Shown: piece after piece, positions 1 through 6,107 of the stretch
Layout of the letters: each line of letters starts with the position of its first letter
How positions within the stretch are numbered: position 1 is the stretch's first letter
Origin: JAAYLC01 sp964636665
GTDB taxonomy: Bacteria > Bacteroidota > Bacteroidia > Flavobacteriales > Flavobacteriaceae
Length of the DNA: 6,107 bases
Direction: 5' to 3'
NCBI GenBank assembly: GCA_964636665.1
Contig: CAZWVT010000082.1
Location: forward strand, 1 to 6,107
Notes under the pieces: generated by a model
The model's input: the letters and a program-made list of their open reading frames with translations, nothing else
What the model was told of the DNA's origin: nothing
Database searches by the model: none
Translations under genes and position numbers: made by a program

Positions 1-933
1 AGAATACCTCAAACAGCCGATGAAGCAGCAGGCGAGTTGTATGAATGGTCACGATTTGAAAATACGTTGTACGGAGCTCCGAATAAAGTATATTCCAGCA
101 ATATCGGTATTGGATTAAGCAATACGCTCGAAGCCAAAGTTCACACAAGGGATACTATGGCTACAGAACCCAAGAAAATAATTCTTTTGAACAATCTTAA
201 TTTTAGCACAGCCTACAATCTTGCAGGAGATTCACTTCAATGGAGTCCGGTTCAGTTTTCAGGAAGCATTCCGGTGGTTGAGAAATTGGATTTTAATTTT
301 TCGGGTGCTTTGGATCCTTATGCTTTAGATAATCAAAATCGTAAAATTGACGTTTTTAATTTCAATCAAGGAGGAAGTCTTTTCAGGTTAACCAATGCCA
401 ATATCAGTATTAATTATTCTTTCTCAAGTCGAGATTTTGAAACGCGTCCACAACATTCCGATTTGCAAGATGAAACCTTTAGAAATGGAGGTCGTCCGGA
501 CGATCTTTTTGGTGAAGCACCAAGTATTTACGATCAAAACGTTTCCCGACGGCGTGCAGAAAGGGAAGAAAAAAGAAACCCCGACTGGTATAATTTTAAT
601 ATTCCTTGGGATCTCAGGTTAGCTTACACAATTACTTACAACAACACACAGCGACAAAATGAAATCAGCTCGCACTCTTTAATGCTGAGTACCAATCTTG
701 AACTTGCTCCAAGATGGTCTGTAGGTGTTTCCACCGGTTATGATTTTAAAAATAAAGGAGTGACTTTAACTCAATTTAGATTTTTTAGAGATTTGGAAAG
801 TTGGCAAATGTCCTTTAACTGGACTCCTGTTGGGAGCATCAATACTTCATGGTATTTCTTTATCGGAATTAAAGCCTCCATGTTGAGCGACATCAAATAT
901 GAAAAACGCCGAGAAGCAGACAGACGCTTGTAA
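1..933 (+). CDS. lptD: LPS-assembly outer-membrane protein LptD, C-terminal part (5' end outside the window)
   Basis: The frame is open from the first base and ends at TAA 931-933, giving 310 residues of a gene that starts outside the window. The TTG at base 37 is only an internal Leu codon. The product alternates short amphipathic strands with polar loops, as an outer-membrane beta-barrel does. A long charged stretch at about residues 141-200 of the fragment (rich in Arg, Asp, Glu) looks like an extracellular loop. It is followed by an IPWDL motif at residue 201 and a final strand WYFFIGIKASML from residue 284, then a basic tail. From memory, these motifs and this ending are typical of the Bacteroidota 'putative LPS assembly protein LptD', usually around 900 residues. 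That family inserts lipopolysaccharide into the outer leaflet of the outer membrane. The N-terminal OstA-like domain, which would confirm the call, is not in view. An unrelated large barrel is the main alternative. The 390-bp gap after it suggests it is not cotranscribed with the next genes. Confidence 0.75.
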   Translation, partial: RIPQTADEAAGELYEWSRFENTLYGAPNKVYSSNIGIGLSNTLEAKVHTRDTMATEPKKIILLNNLNFSTAYNLAGDSLQWSPVQFSGSIPVVEKLDFNFSGALDPYALDNQNRKIDVFNFNQGGSLFRLTNANISINYSFSSRDFETRPQHSDLQDETFRNGGRPDDLFGEAPSIYDQNVSRRRAEREEKRNPDWYNFNIPWDLRLAYTITYNNTQRQNEISSHSLMLSTNLELAPRWSVGVSTGYDFKNKGVTLTQFRFFRDLESWQMSFNWTPVGSINTSWYFFIGIKASMLSDIKYEKRREADRRL

Positions 934-1172
934 TTTTGTCAACAATTATTATTTACTGTCTATTTTTTAAATAAGTATCGCTTTTAAGAGATTTTTATTG
1001 TTTTGTTCACAACATAGTGTGTCATAAGTTATTAATTATTGATATTACTTTTGAGCAAAATGGCTTTTTTACTGTTAATTTAAGTTTAAAAAAAATTCTT
1101 TGTTGCATTATTTAAATATCTTATTGTTTCATTTTCTTTAATAAGAAGCTATTTATTATGCGCTGCATCCCT

Positions 1173-1221
1173 TACTGTTCATCATTTTACGCAAAATAGA
1201 TACTGTATTCATCATCTTACG
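1173..1221. repeat. Imperfect direct repeat, two copies 28 bp apart
   Basis: Copy 1 (1173-1191) reads TACTGTTCATCATTTTACG. Copy 2 (1201-1221) has the same TACTGT start, two extra bases (AT), TCATCAT, and then CTTACG in place of TTTACG. The copies thus differ by one 2-base insertion and one substitution. The start-to-start distance is 28 bp (30 bp at the shared TTACG end), close to three helical turns, so a protein could bind both on the same face. The copies lie about 65-115 bp before the candidate -7 box. A local duplication without function is possible in such AT-rich DNA. Confidence 0.55.
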
Positions 1222-1235
1222 TTATAGTGTAAGAT
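1214..1235. repeat. Perfect 7-bp inverted repeat with 8-base spacer, possible operator
   Basis: ATCTTAC (1214-1220) is matched exactly by GTAAGAT (1229-1235) around the 8-base spacer GTTATAGT. The left arm overlaps the end of the second direct-repeat copy. No T-tract follows, so it does not look like an intrinsic terminator. It ends about 50 bp before the candidate -7 box, which fits a dimeric regulator site. The arms are short, so chance cannot be excluded. Confidence 0.4.
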
Positions 1236-1285
1236 AAGCTGCCTATTCATTTCTTAATATGTAACATTTTATCTTGTGGTTTGAT

Positions 1286-1293
1286 TATATTTG
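1286..1293 (+). promoter_or_regulatory. Candidate Bacteroidota -7 promoter box for the downstream operon
   Basis: TATATTTG matches the known Bacteroidota sigma-ABfr -7 consensus TAnnTTTG exactly. It would start transcription near 1298-1300, leaving a leader of about 25 bases before the ATG at 1324. A clear -33 TTTG/TTG box at the usual 19-21 bp distance is missing. The position just before an operon's first gene supports it, but one 8-bp match in AT-rich DNA is modest evidence. Confidence 0.5.
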
Positions 1294-1323
1294 CACGACA
1301 AATCATAAAATTCAGCACAAAAA

Positions 1324-2457
1324 ATGGATACTATTACGTATTATTACCAATATCTTTCTGCTACTTATGCCGGCTTCCCTTTAGTAGTGAGAATTGCTGT
1401 GTTACTTATTGTTTTGATGGGATTATTATACCTTATTTCTTGGATAAATATTGGAGTGGTCGCATTTATAAATAAACGAGAAAATCGACGGTCAAAGAAA
1501 ATAAAGCGTTACAAAAAGCAGATTAACGAAATCATAAGCAGCTCACGCAATTATTCTGAATCAGAAATACTTGAAACCCTTTCAATAAAACCTCCCATTC
1601 AAGACTGGATGAAAGTTCATATCTCAGAATATATCGTTGATAAGATTGACACTTCCGAAAGCAATCATACAAATGTAGGAACAGTGTTACACGCACTACG
1701 TATTCCTGAATATTGGGAAAATGAAATTGACTCCGGTGCAGCTTCAAGACGTTGGAAAAGCATTCGTATGTTAGATAATTTATCGCCTTTTGTTGCAGCT
1801 TCGGTTATCTCTAAAAAAGCTACTAGCGAAAGAAAAAATATTGGAAACTATGCGCGCTCCGTATTCGCAAAATTTGATTCTCACGATGCCTTTAAATTTT
1901 TAACCGAAGATATTGATACAAATTTTACGGAATTAGACAAACTTCGTATTCATAATTCACTAAAATCACATCGTCCCACCGAAGTATTGCCACACCTGTT
2001 ACGCACGGCTTTAAGTACAGGCAATGACGATTATCGGATTTTTCTGATTAATGAAATCCAATTACTTGGAATTTCCGAAGATTTGGAACCTCTATTGGAC
2101 ATTTATAAAACCACAAAAAACGCCGCTGTCAAAGCTCAAATTATTAAAACTTTAAGCTTACTTAATTTTAGAGAAGCAATACCAATTTTTATTCACGATT
2201 ATAACTATACAAAACAAAACATTCAAGAAGAGATTATTGATGGATTGGGACGTTTGGGAGGATCTGAAGCATTGGCGTTTTTAGAGAAAATTTACTCAGA
2301 AACAAATAATAAAGAAATATTAGTGAAGATTATTCAAAATATTTATGCTATTGAAAAGGATAAATCCGAAGACTCTGTTTTCAGACGACTACAGAAAAAG
2401 AATGAAAATGAATTCAATCGAAAGGCTTTTTCTTATGTAGAAAACCAATATTCATAA
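1324..2457 (+). CDS. Membrane-anchored HEAT-like repeat protein, first gene of the glycosyltransferase operon
   Basis: This 377-residue protein has a hydrophobic segment at about residues 20-40, possibly extending to 49. A strongly basic stretch at 51-65 (many Lys/Arg) follows, so by the positive-inside rule the N-terminus is outside and the rest cytoplasmic. Residues 66-235 are mostly helical, and about 236-345 form three to four HEAT-like helix pairs of 31-34 residues. The clearest pairs are the stretches around LGISEDLEPLLDIY (248-261), LLNFREAIPIFI (279-290) and LGRLGGSEALAFLEKIY (308-324). No catalytic motif is visible. HEAT repeats generally bind proteins, so a scaffold or regulator of the synthase encoded next is an inference from position; I do not know a defined function. 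The ATG is the first after an in-frame TAA at 1306-1308 and has an A-rich upstream stretch rather than a Shine-Dalgarno. The next gene begins 40 bp downstream on the same strand. Confidence is high that it is a gene, lower on its role. Confidence 0.85.
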   Translation: MDTITYYYQYLSATYAGFPLVVRIAVLLIVLMGLLYLISWINIGVVAFINKRENRRSKKIKRYKKQINEIISSSRNYSESEILETLSIKPPIQDWMKVHISEYIVDKIDTSESNHTNVGTVLHALRIPEYWENEIDSGAASRRWKSIRMLDNLSPFVAASVISKKATSERKNIGNYARSVFAKFDSHDAFKFLTEDIDTNFTELDKLRIHNSLKSHRPTEVLPHLLRTALSTGNDDYRIFLINEIQLLGISEDLEPLLDIYKTTKNAAVKAQIIKTLSLLNFREAIPIFIHDYNYTKQNIQEEIIDGLGRLGGSEALAFLEKIYSETNNKEILVKIIQNIYAIEKDKSEDSVFRRLQKKNENEFNRKAFSYVENQYS

Positions 2458-2497
2458 ATATTTACACATTTACCCACCTTAAATCATATAACTCTAA

Positions 2498-3919
2498 ATG
2501 GAATATGTTACTTATATTTTCCAGTATGTAATCTTCTTTTATACGTTTTTTATAGTTTCATTTTATATTTTATTAACCGTATTTTCATACTTCAACAACC
2601 TACACTCTCGACTTAAATATACTGAAAAGGAAGAAAATGAATTGCTCAACTCCAAACTTGTAGCTCCGGGTATTTCTGTTATTGCCCCTGCATTTAACGA
2701 AGAAGTTATTATTATTGATAATGTCAAATCTTTTTTGAATTTAGAGTATCCAAATTTTGAAATCATTGTAATAAACGACGGTAGCCGAGACAAAACATTA
2801 GAATTACTTATTGATAAATTTGAATTAAAAGAAATTGATTATCCATATATTCAAAAACTTCACTGTCAACCTGTAAGAAAAATTTTCAAGTCTAAAAATC
2901 CTGAATATAGCCGGTTAACTGTTTTAGATAAAGTAAACGGCGGAACCAAAGCCGATGCAATCAATGCCGGTATCAATATGGCAAAATACGACTACTTTAT
3001 CAATACTGATGTAGATTGTATTCTTTCCAAACGTTCGCTTCTCCGTGTGATGCTTCCTATTTTGAATTCCAAAACTCAGGTTGTGGCTGTAGGTGGAACT
3101 ATGCGAATGGTAAATGCTTGTGAAATCAAAAATGGAGAGATGATACGCGTCAAACCTCCCCGACAATTAATTCCGCTTTTCCAAGAAACAGAATACCTCC
3201 GCTCCTATTTGGTTGCCAAAATGGGTTGGTCGCTTTTTAATCTCATCCCAAATATATCCGGTGGTTTCGGACTTTTTCATACAGATACAATTATTCGCGT
3301 CGGTGGTTACGACCCGTTGTCACACGCTGAAGATATGGACATGACCATTCGAATTGCAAAATATATGCGTGAGAACAAGAAGAAATACCGAATGCTCCAC
3401 GTTGCCGAAACTTGTTGCTGGACCGAAGGACCGCCAAATATAAAAATTTTGCAAAGACAACGTTCACGATGGGGACGCGGACTTTTCCAAGCGTTGGTAG
3501 TACATCGAAGAGTCATGCTAAATCCAAGATACGGCAGGTTGGGAATGTTTATTCTTCCTTATGCCCTCATTTTTGAATTCTTTGCACCATTAATTGAACT
3601 TACCGGAGCTATTTTTCTTATTTTTCTGTTTTTAACAAATCAAATTAATTTTGAAACCTTCTGGTTGATGATTTTCCTTGTTTATATGATTGGTGTTACT
3701 TTTTCGATTGTAACTATCTCATTTGATTTAACAATCCGAAAACATTACCAAACATACAGGGAATATTTAAAACTGATTTTCTTTTCATCTATTGAAGCCT
3801 TTGTTTATCATCCGCTTATTATAATTTTCAGTTTGCGGGGTTATTGGCAATTCTTTACCCGTAAAAATTTCAGCTGGGGTGAAATGACTCGTCAAGGATT
3901 TACAAAATCAACCGCTTAA
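2498..3919 (+). CDS. Processive-type family 2 membrane glycosyltransferase (PgaC/BcsA-like polysaccharide synthase)
   Basis: This 473-residue inner-membrane enzyme probably polymerises a nucleotide-sugar into a beta-linked polysaccharide. One N-terminal membrane segment (about 7-32) precedes a cytoplasmic GT-A domain with all the expected motifs. These are VIAPAFNEE (61-69), first Asp D94 in VINDGS, KADAINAG (151-158), DxD at D171-D173, catalytic AED at 277-279, and QRSRW (QxxRW) at 321-325. About three hydrophobic segments follow (348-380, 386-408, 425-447). The QxxRW motif is characteristic of processive GT2 enzymes such as cellulose, chitin, hyaluronan and PNAG synthases. The length is slightly above that of E. 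coli PgaC (about 440), partly through a basic insert at about 121-145 between the first Asp and the DxD. The tail after the last membrane segment is only about 25 residues, so no PilZ (c-di-GMP) domain is present. An in-frame TAA at 2495-2497 directly precedes the ATG and fixes the start. The sugar cannot be read from sequence. Confidence 0.92.
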   Translation: MEYVTYIFQYVIFFYTFFIVSFYILLTVFSYFNNLHSRLKYTEKEENELLNSKLVAPGISVIAPAFNEEVIIIDNVKSFLNLEYPNFEIIVINDGSRDKTLELLIDKFELKEIDYPYIQKLHCQPVRKIFKSKNPEYSRLTVLDKVNGGTKADAINAGINMAKYDYFINTDVDCILSKRSLLRVMLPILNSKTQVVAVGGTMRMVNACEIKNGEMIRVKPPRQLIPLFQETEYLRSYLVAKMGWSLFNLIPNISGGFGLFHTDTIIRVGGYDPLSHAEDMDMTIRIAKYMRENKKKYRMLHVAETCCWTEGPPNIKILQRQRSRWGRGLFQALVVHRRVMLNPRYGRLGMFILPYALIFEFFAPLIELTGAIFLIFLFLTNQINFETFWLMIFLVYMIGVTFSIVTISFDLTIRKHYQTYREYLKLIFFSSIEAFVYHPLIIIFSLRGYWQFFTRKNFSWGEMTRQGFTKSTA

Positions 3920-3928
3920 CACTTATGT

Positions 3929-6107
3929 ATGAATTCTAATCGACACATAATGCTTCGATTCTTTTGTAAAAACCGAACATTCTTTCTTTTTGCGGTATTA
4001 TTTTTTAGTTTTTCTTTTGCTTTTGCACAATCAGATGTGCAGCTAAACAGCAGCGAAGACTACATTTCCCGAATTCAGGAAGAATTTAAAAATGAACGTT
4101 GGGAGGAAGCCAAACCTTTTATTGACTCAGGAGTAAAAGAATATCCCAACGATTCCGACATACATACCTTAGCCGGAAAATACTATCATCATATAGGAAA
4201 TCTGGACAGAGCCCGATACCATCTTTTAAAAGCGCTCAATATTTTTCATCGAAATGTAGAGGCCAAACATATTTTAGTAAATGTCGAAACCGAAGCAGGG
4301 CGATACTCAAGCGCAATATGCTATGTCAACGAATTATTAGAAGTAAATCCTTATTGGAGAGGACTGTGGAGAAAAAAAATTGAGTTGTACCAACTTCAAG
4401 GAAATAGAATTGAAGCAAATCGGCTGCGAAGAAGAATCTACCATATTTATCCGCAAGACGAAATCATTAGAACAGATTATTTTTATGAATTAGAGTTAGA
4501 AGCCAACGAAAAGTACAAAAGCGGAAATTATGAAGAAGCCATTGAATTGCAAAAAACTTTATTACGAGAAAATCCGGACGATGTAAGTATCTATTTAAAC
4601 CTTTCAAACTCCTTTTTAAAAAATCAAAACTTACAACAGGCACTTGCTACGGTTGAACAAGGATTGTACAGATATCCTGACAATGACGAACTCGTCAGAA
4701 AAAAAGCAGGAATCCTTGCCGAAACCGGCAGATATGACCTTTTATTGCCCTTTTTAAATAGTTATAATCTCAACACCGATTATAATTATTACTTAACGGA
4801 AGCAGCAAGACAGTCTAAATCATATCAGCCGTATTATTATTACGGACAGATTTTTGACAGAAATCCGGGGAATGTAGAAGCTTTTGATATTCTTTTTGCT
4901 CACAACATCGCTCATCAGGATTATGAACAAGCTTTATATATATTGAATAGACACAGAAATGTCAGAGGGCATTCCAAAGATTTATACCTTAAAGAATTGC
5001 GAATTTATCAGCTTGCTCCAAATAAATCAGCAAGTGACAGATTGATAAAACATCTGAAAACCCTTTATCCAAACGATAATGATATCCTTGAGGCTTACAC
5101 TCTGGTTATTATGGATGAAGCTAAAAACAAAATGTTTGAACATAATTACAGAGAAGCCATTCCCTTGTGGTATGAAGTTCTCTATCACGGAGATGAAGAA
5201 TTGAAAAAAACAGCACAAAATTCTCTATTGAATTCATACATCCAAATTCAAGCCTATACAGATGCGCTGAATGTTCTAAACGAGATGTTATCTGATGACC
5301 CGGACAATCCTGAATTACATCTAAAAAAGTCAGATTTATACTTTAAACAAAAAAGTTACCATCAAGCACTCTTGGCTTATGAACGTTTATTGGAAAATTT
5401 AGAACCCGAAAAACGTCAATGGTATCTTTCAGGATATGATGATATGATGACTTCTATTGTAAAAGAAGCAATGGAAAATTATCAATATCCTGAAGCATAC
5501 CGCTATACTGAAAGATGGTTAAACGAAAATCCTACCAACAATTTGGCTCTGCGATACGGCATAAATCTTTCTGTTTTATTGAATAATAGAAATGCGCTAA
5601 CTTATGCAGAACGCGGAATGAAAGCATATCCGGACGATTTGTTTTTCTTGGTAAAAGTCATTGAACTCAAAAACAAGCAAGGCGCATCTCAGGAAGAAAT
5701 TCAATCCTTAATTGAAAACGGTTTGGCAGAAAATCCATATCATCCCGATTTGATAAATATAAATACAGAAACTATTGAAAGCTACAGCTTGTTTCTTATT
5801 CAGCAAAACAAATCTGAAGAAGCACTTGAAAGGTTGAATAATGCACTAAAATATGATGGGAATAACAAATCTTTAAAATATGCTAAAGGATTGGCTTTTG
5901 AAAAATTAAAACAATTTGATTCCGCATATTACTACCAATCATTTTATGAGCCGCATCCAAGGGAGGAAAAACAATTTTATCGCTATTTGGATTATCTGGA
6001 TTATCGACAAAAGAAAAACGAAATAGGCATTTACCACCTTCGTAGCCGTTACGGAGACAATCCGGCAATCACCTCAATTTCCACTTTTGAATATACGCGA
6101 TTGTCAG
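3929..6107 (+). CDS. Secreted TPR-repeat protein, N-terminal part of a YaiO-type outer-membrane exporter (3' end outside the window)
   Basis: The frame is open from 3929 to the right edge: 726 complete codons, no stop. An N-terminal signal peptide has a basic start, a hydrophobic core at about 17-32 and a likely cleavage AFA|QS after residue 33, so the protein enters the periplasm. Many TPR-like helix pairs follow from about 45 to 675, clearest at 54-105, 197-250, 326-345, 405-455, 465-490, 515-565 and 625-670. The region KGLAFEKLKQFDSAYYYQ (653-670), the YHLRSRYGD motif (702-710) and a strand-like ISTFEYTR (717-724) resemble, from memory, the junction into the C-terminal barrel of long Bacteroidota YaiO-family proteins. 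The barrel itself lies beyond the window. The likely role is to guide polysaccharide from the synthase through the periplasm and out, as PgaA or NfrA does; this is inferred from domains and neighbours. ATG 3929 lies 9 bp after the synthase stop. ATG 3950, in frame, would leave a tidier signal peptide (MLRFFCKNR) and is a real alternative start. Neither has a Shine-Dalgarno. Confidence 0.87.
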   Translation, partial: MNSNRHIMLRFFCKNRTFFLFAVLFFSFSFAFAQSDVQLNSSEDYISRIQEEFKNERWEEAKPFIDSGVKEYPNDSDIHTLAGKYYHHIGNLDRARYHLLKALNIFHRNVEAKHILVNVETEAGRYSSAICYVNELLEVNPYWRGLWRKKIELYQLQGNRIEANRLRRRIYHIYPQDEIIRTDYFYELELEANEKYKSGNYEEAIELQKTLLRENPDDVSIYLNLSNSFLKNQNLQQALATVEQGLYRYPDNDELVRKKAGILAETGRYDLLLPFLNSYNLNTDYNYYLTEAARQSKSYQPYYYYGQIFDRNPGNVEAFDILFAHNIAHQDYEQALYILNRHRNVRGHSKDLYLKELRIYQLAPNKSASDRLIKHLKTLYPNDNDILEAYTLVIMDEAKNKMFEHNYREAIPLWYEVLYHGDEELKKTAQNSLLNSYIQIQAYTDALNVLNEMLSDDPDNPELHLKKSDLYFKQKSYHQALLAYERLLENLEPEKRQWYLSGYDDMMTSIVKEAMENYQYPEAYRYTERWLNENPTNNLALRYGINLSVLLNNRNALTYAERGMKAYPDDLFFLVKVIELKNKQGASQEEIQSLIENGLAENPYHPDLININTETIESYSLFLIQQNKSEEALERLNNALKYDGNNKSLKYAKGLAFEKLKQFDSAYYYQSFYEPHPREEKQFYRYLDYLDYRQKKNEIGIYHLRSRYGDNPAITSISTFEYTRLS

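Larger units (their letters stand above)
934..1323. other. AT-rich intergenic region upstream of the polysaccharide-type operon
   Basis: This 390-bp stretch has no credible coding frame on either strand and is markedly richer in A/T than the flanking genes. The first part, up to about 1140, is mostly A/T runs with no clear terminator for the upstream lptD-type gene. The second part holds an imperfect direct repeat (1173-1221), an inverted repeat (1214-1235) and a Bacteroidota-type -7 box (1286-1293). This makes it the likely control region of the three genes that follow. I found no tRNA or recognisable riboswitch. Confidence 0.7.

Noticed and set aside
395..622. Plus-strand 75-aa open frame inside the lptD-type gene
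   Set aside because: It overlaps the clear beta-barrel frame in another phase, has no recognisable domain and no initiation context. It is a shadow frame.
1046..1053. Second TAnnTTTG match (TACTTTTG)
   Set aside because: It has no TTG-type -33 box at 19-21 bp and lies about 270 bp from the next gene. Such matches are expected by chance in A/T-rich DNA.
1054..1070. Possible intrinsic terminator: AGC / GCT mini-hairpin followed by a T run
   Set aside because: The stem is only 3 bp, too weak to call a terminator even with the T-tract.
934..1323. CRISPR array, tRNA or riboswitch in the gap
   Set aside because: There are only two imperfect repeat copies, no cloverleaf, and no recognisable aptamer core.
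1281..1475. Plus-strand 64-aa open frame starting with TTG before the HEAT gene
   Set aside because: It overlaps the candidate -7 box and then the HEAT protein's N-terminus in another frame. The HEAT frame carries the plausible membrane anchor and basic flank.
1532..1747. Minus-strand 71-aa open frame opposite the HEAT gene; similar ones at 2563-2793, 2924-3166, 3307-3516, 5027-5218 and 5883-6068
   Set aside because: All lie antisense to well-supported genes, are short, and show compositions typical of reverse-strand shadows, with no domain or promoter.

Overview
The window reads as AT-rich Bacteroidota DNA, probably Bacteroidales or a near relative. This rests on four things: a Bacteroidota-style LptD C-terminus, a -7 box of the Bacteroidota type (TAnnTTTG) at 1286-1293, no Shine-Dalgarno sequences before the genes, and a gene trio typical of that phylum. 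All recognisable genes lie on the + strand, and I see no RNA gene, insertion sequence or CRISPR array.

Layout: (i) 1-933 is the 3' end of an outer-membrane LPS-assembly barrel gene (lptD type) that enters from the left. (ii) 934-1323 is a 390-bp, very AT-rich non-coding gap. It holds an imperfect direct repeat, a perfect 7-bp inverted repeat and a candidate promoter 30 bp before the next gene. (iii) 1324-2457 encodes a 377-aa protein with one membrane anchor and a cytoplasmic HEAT-like helical-repeat domain. (iv) 2498-3919 encodes a 473-aa membrane family-2 glycosyltransferase of the processive type, with every catalytic motif present. (v) 3929 to the right edge encodes the first 726 residues of a secreted TPR-repeat protein. 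It resembles the long Bacteroidota YaiO-type outer-membrane proteins and is cut off where the barrel should begin.

Genes iii-v are spaced by 40 and 9 bp and are probably one transcript driven from the gap. Together they look like a compact synthase-dependent exopolysaccharide machine: an inner-membrane polymerase (GT2), a periplasmic TPR scaffold leading to an outer-membrane barrel, and an inner-membrane HEAT protein of unknown role. The logic resembles PgaC/PgaA, NfrB/NfrA and YaiP/YaiO. No PilZ domain, PgaD-like subunit or deacetylase is visible, so the polymer and its control remain open. This cassette is the most interesting content of the window.
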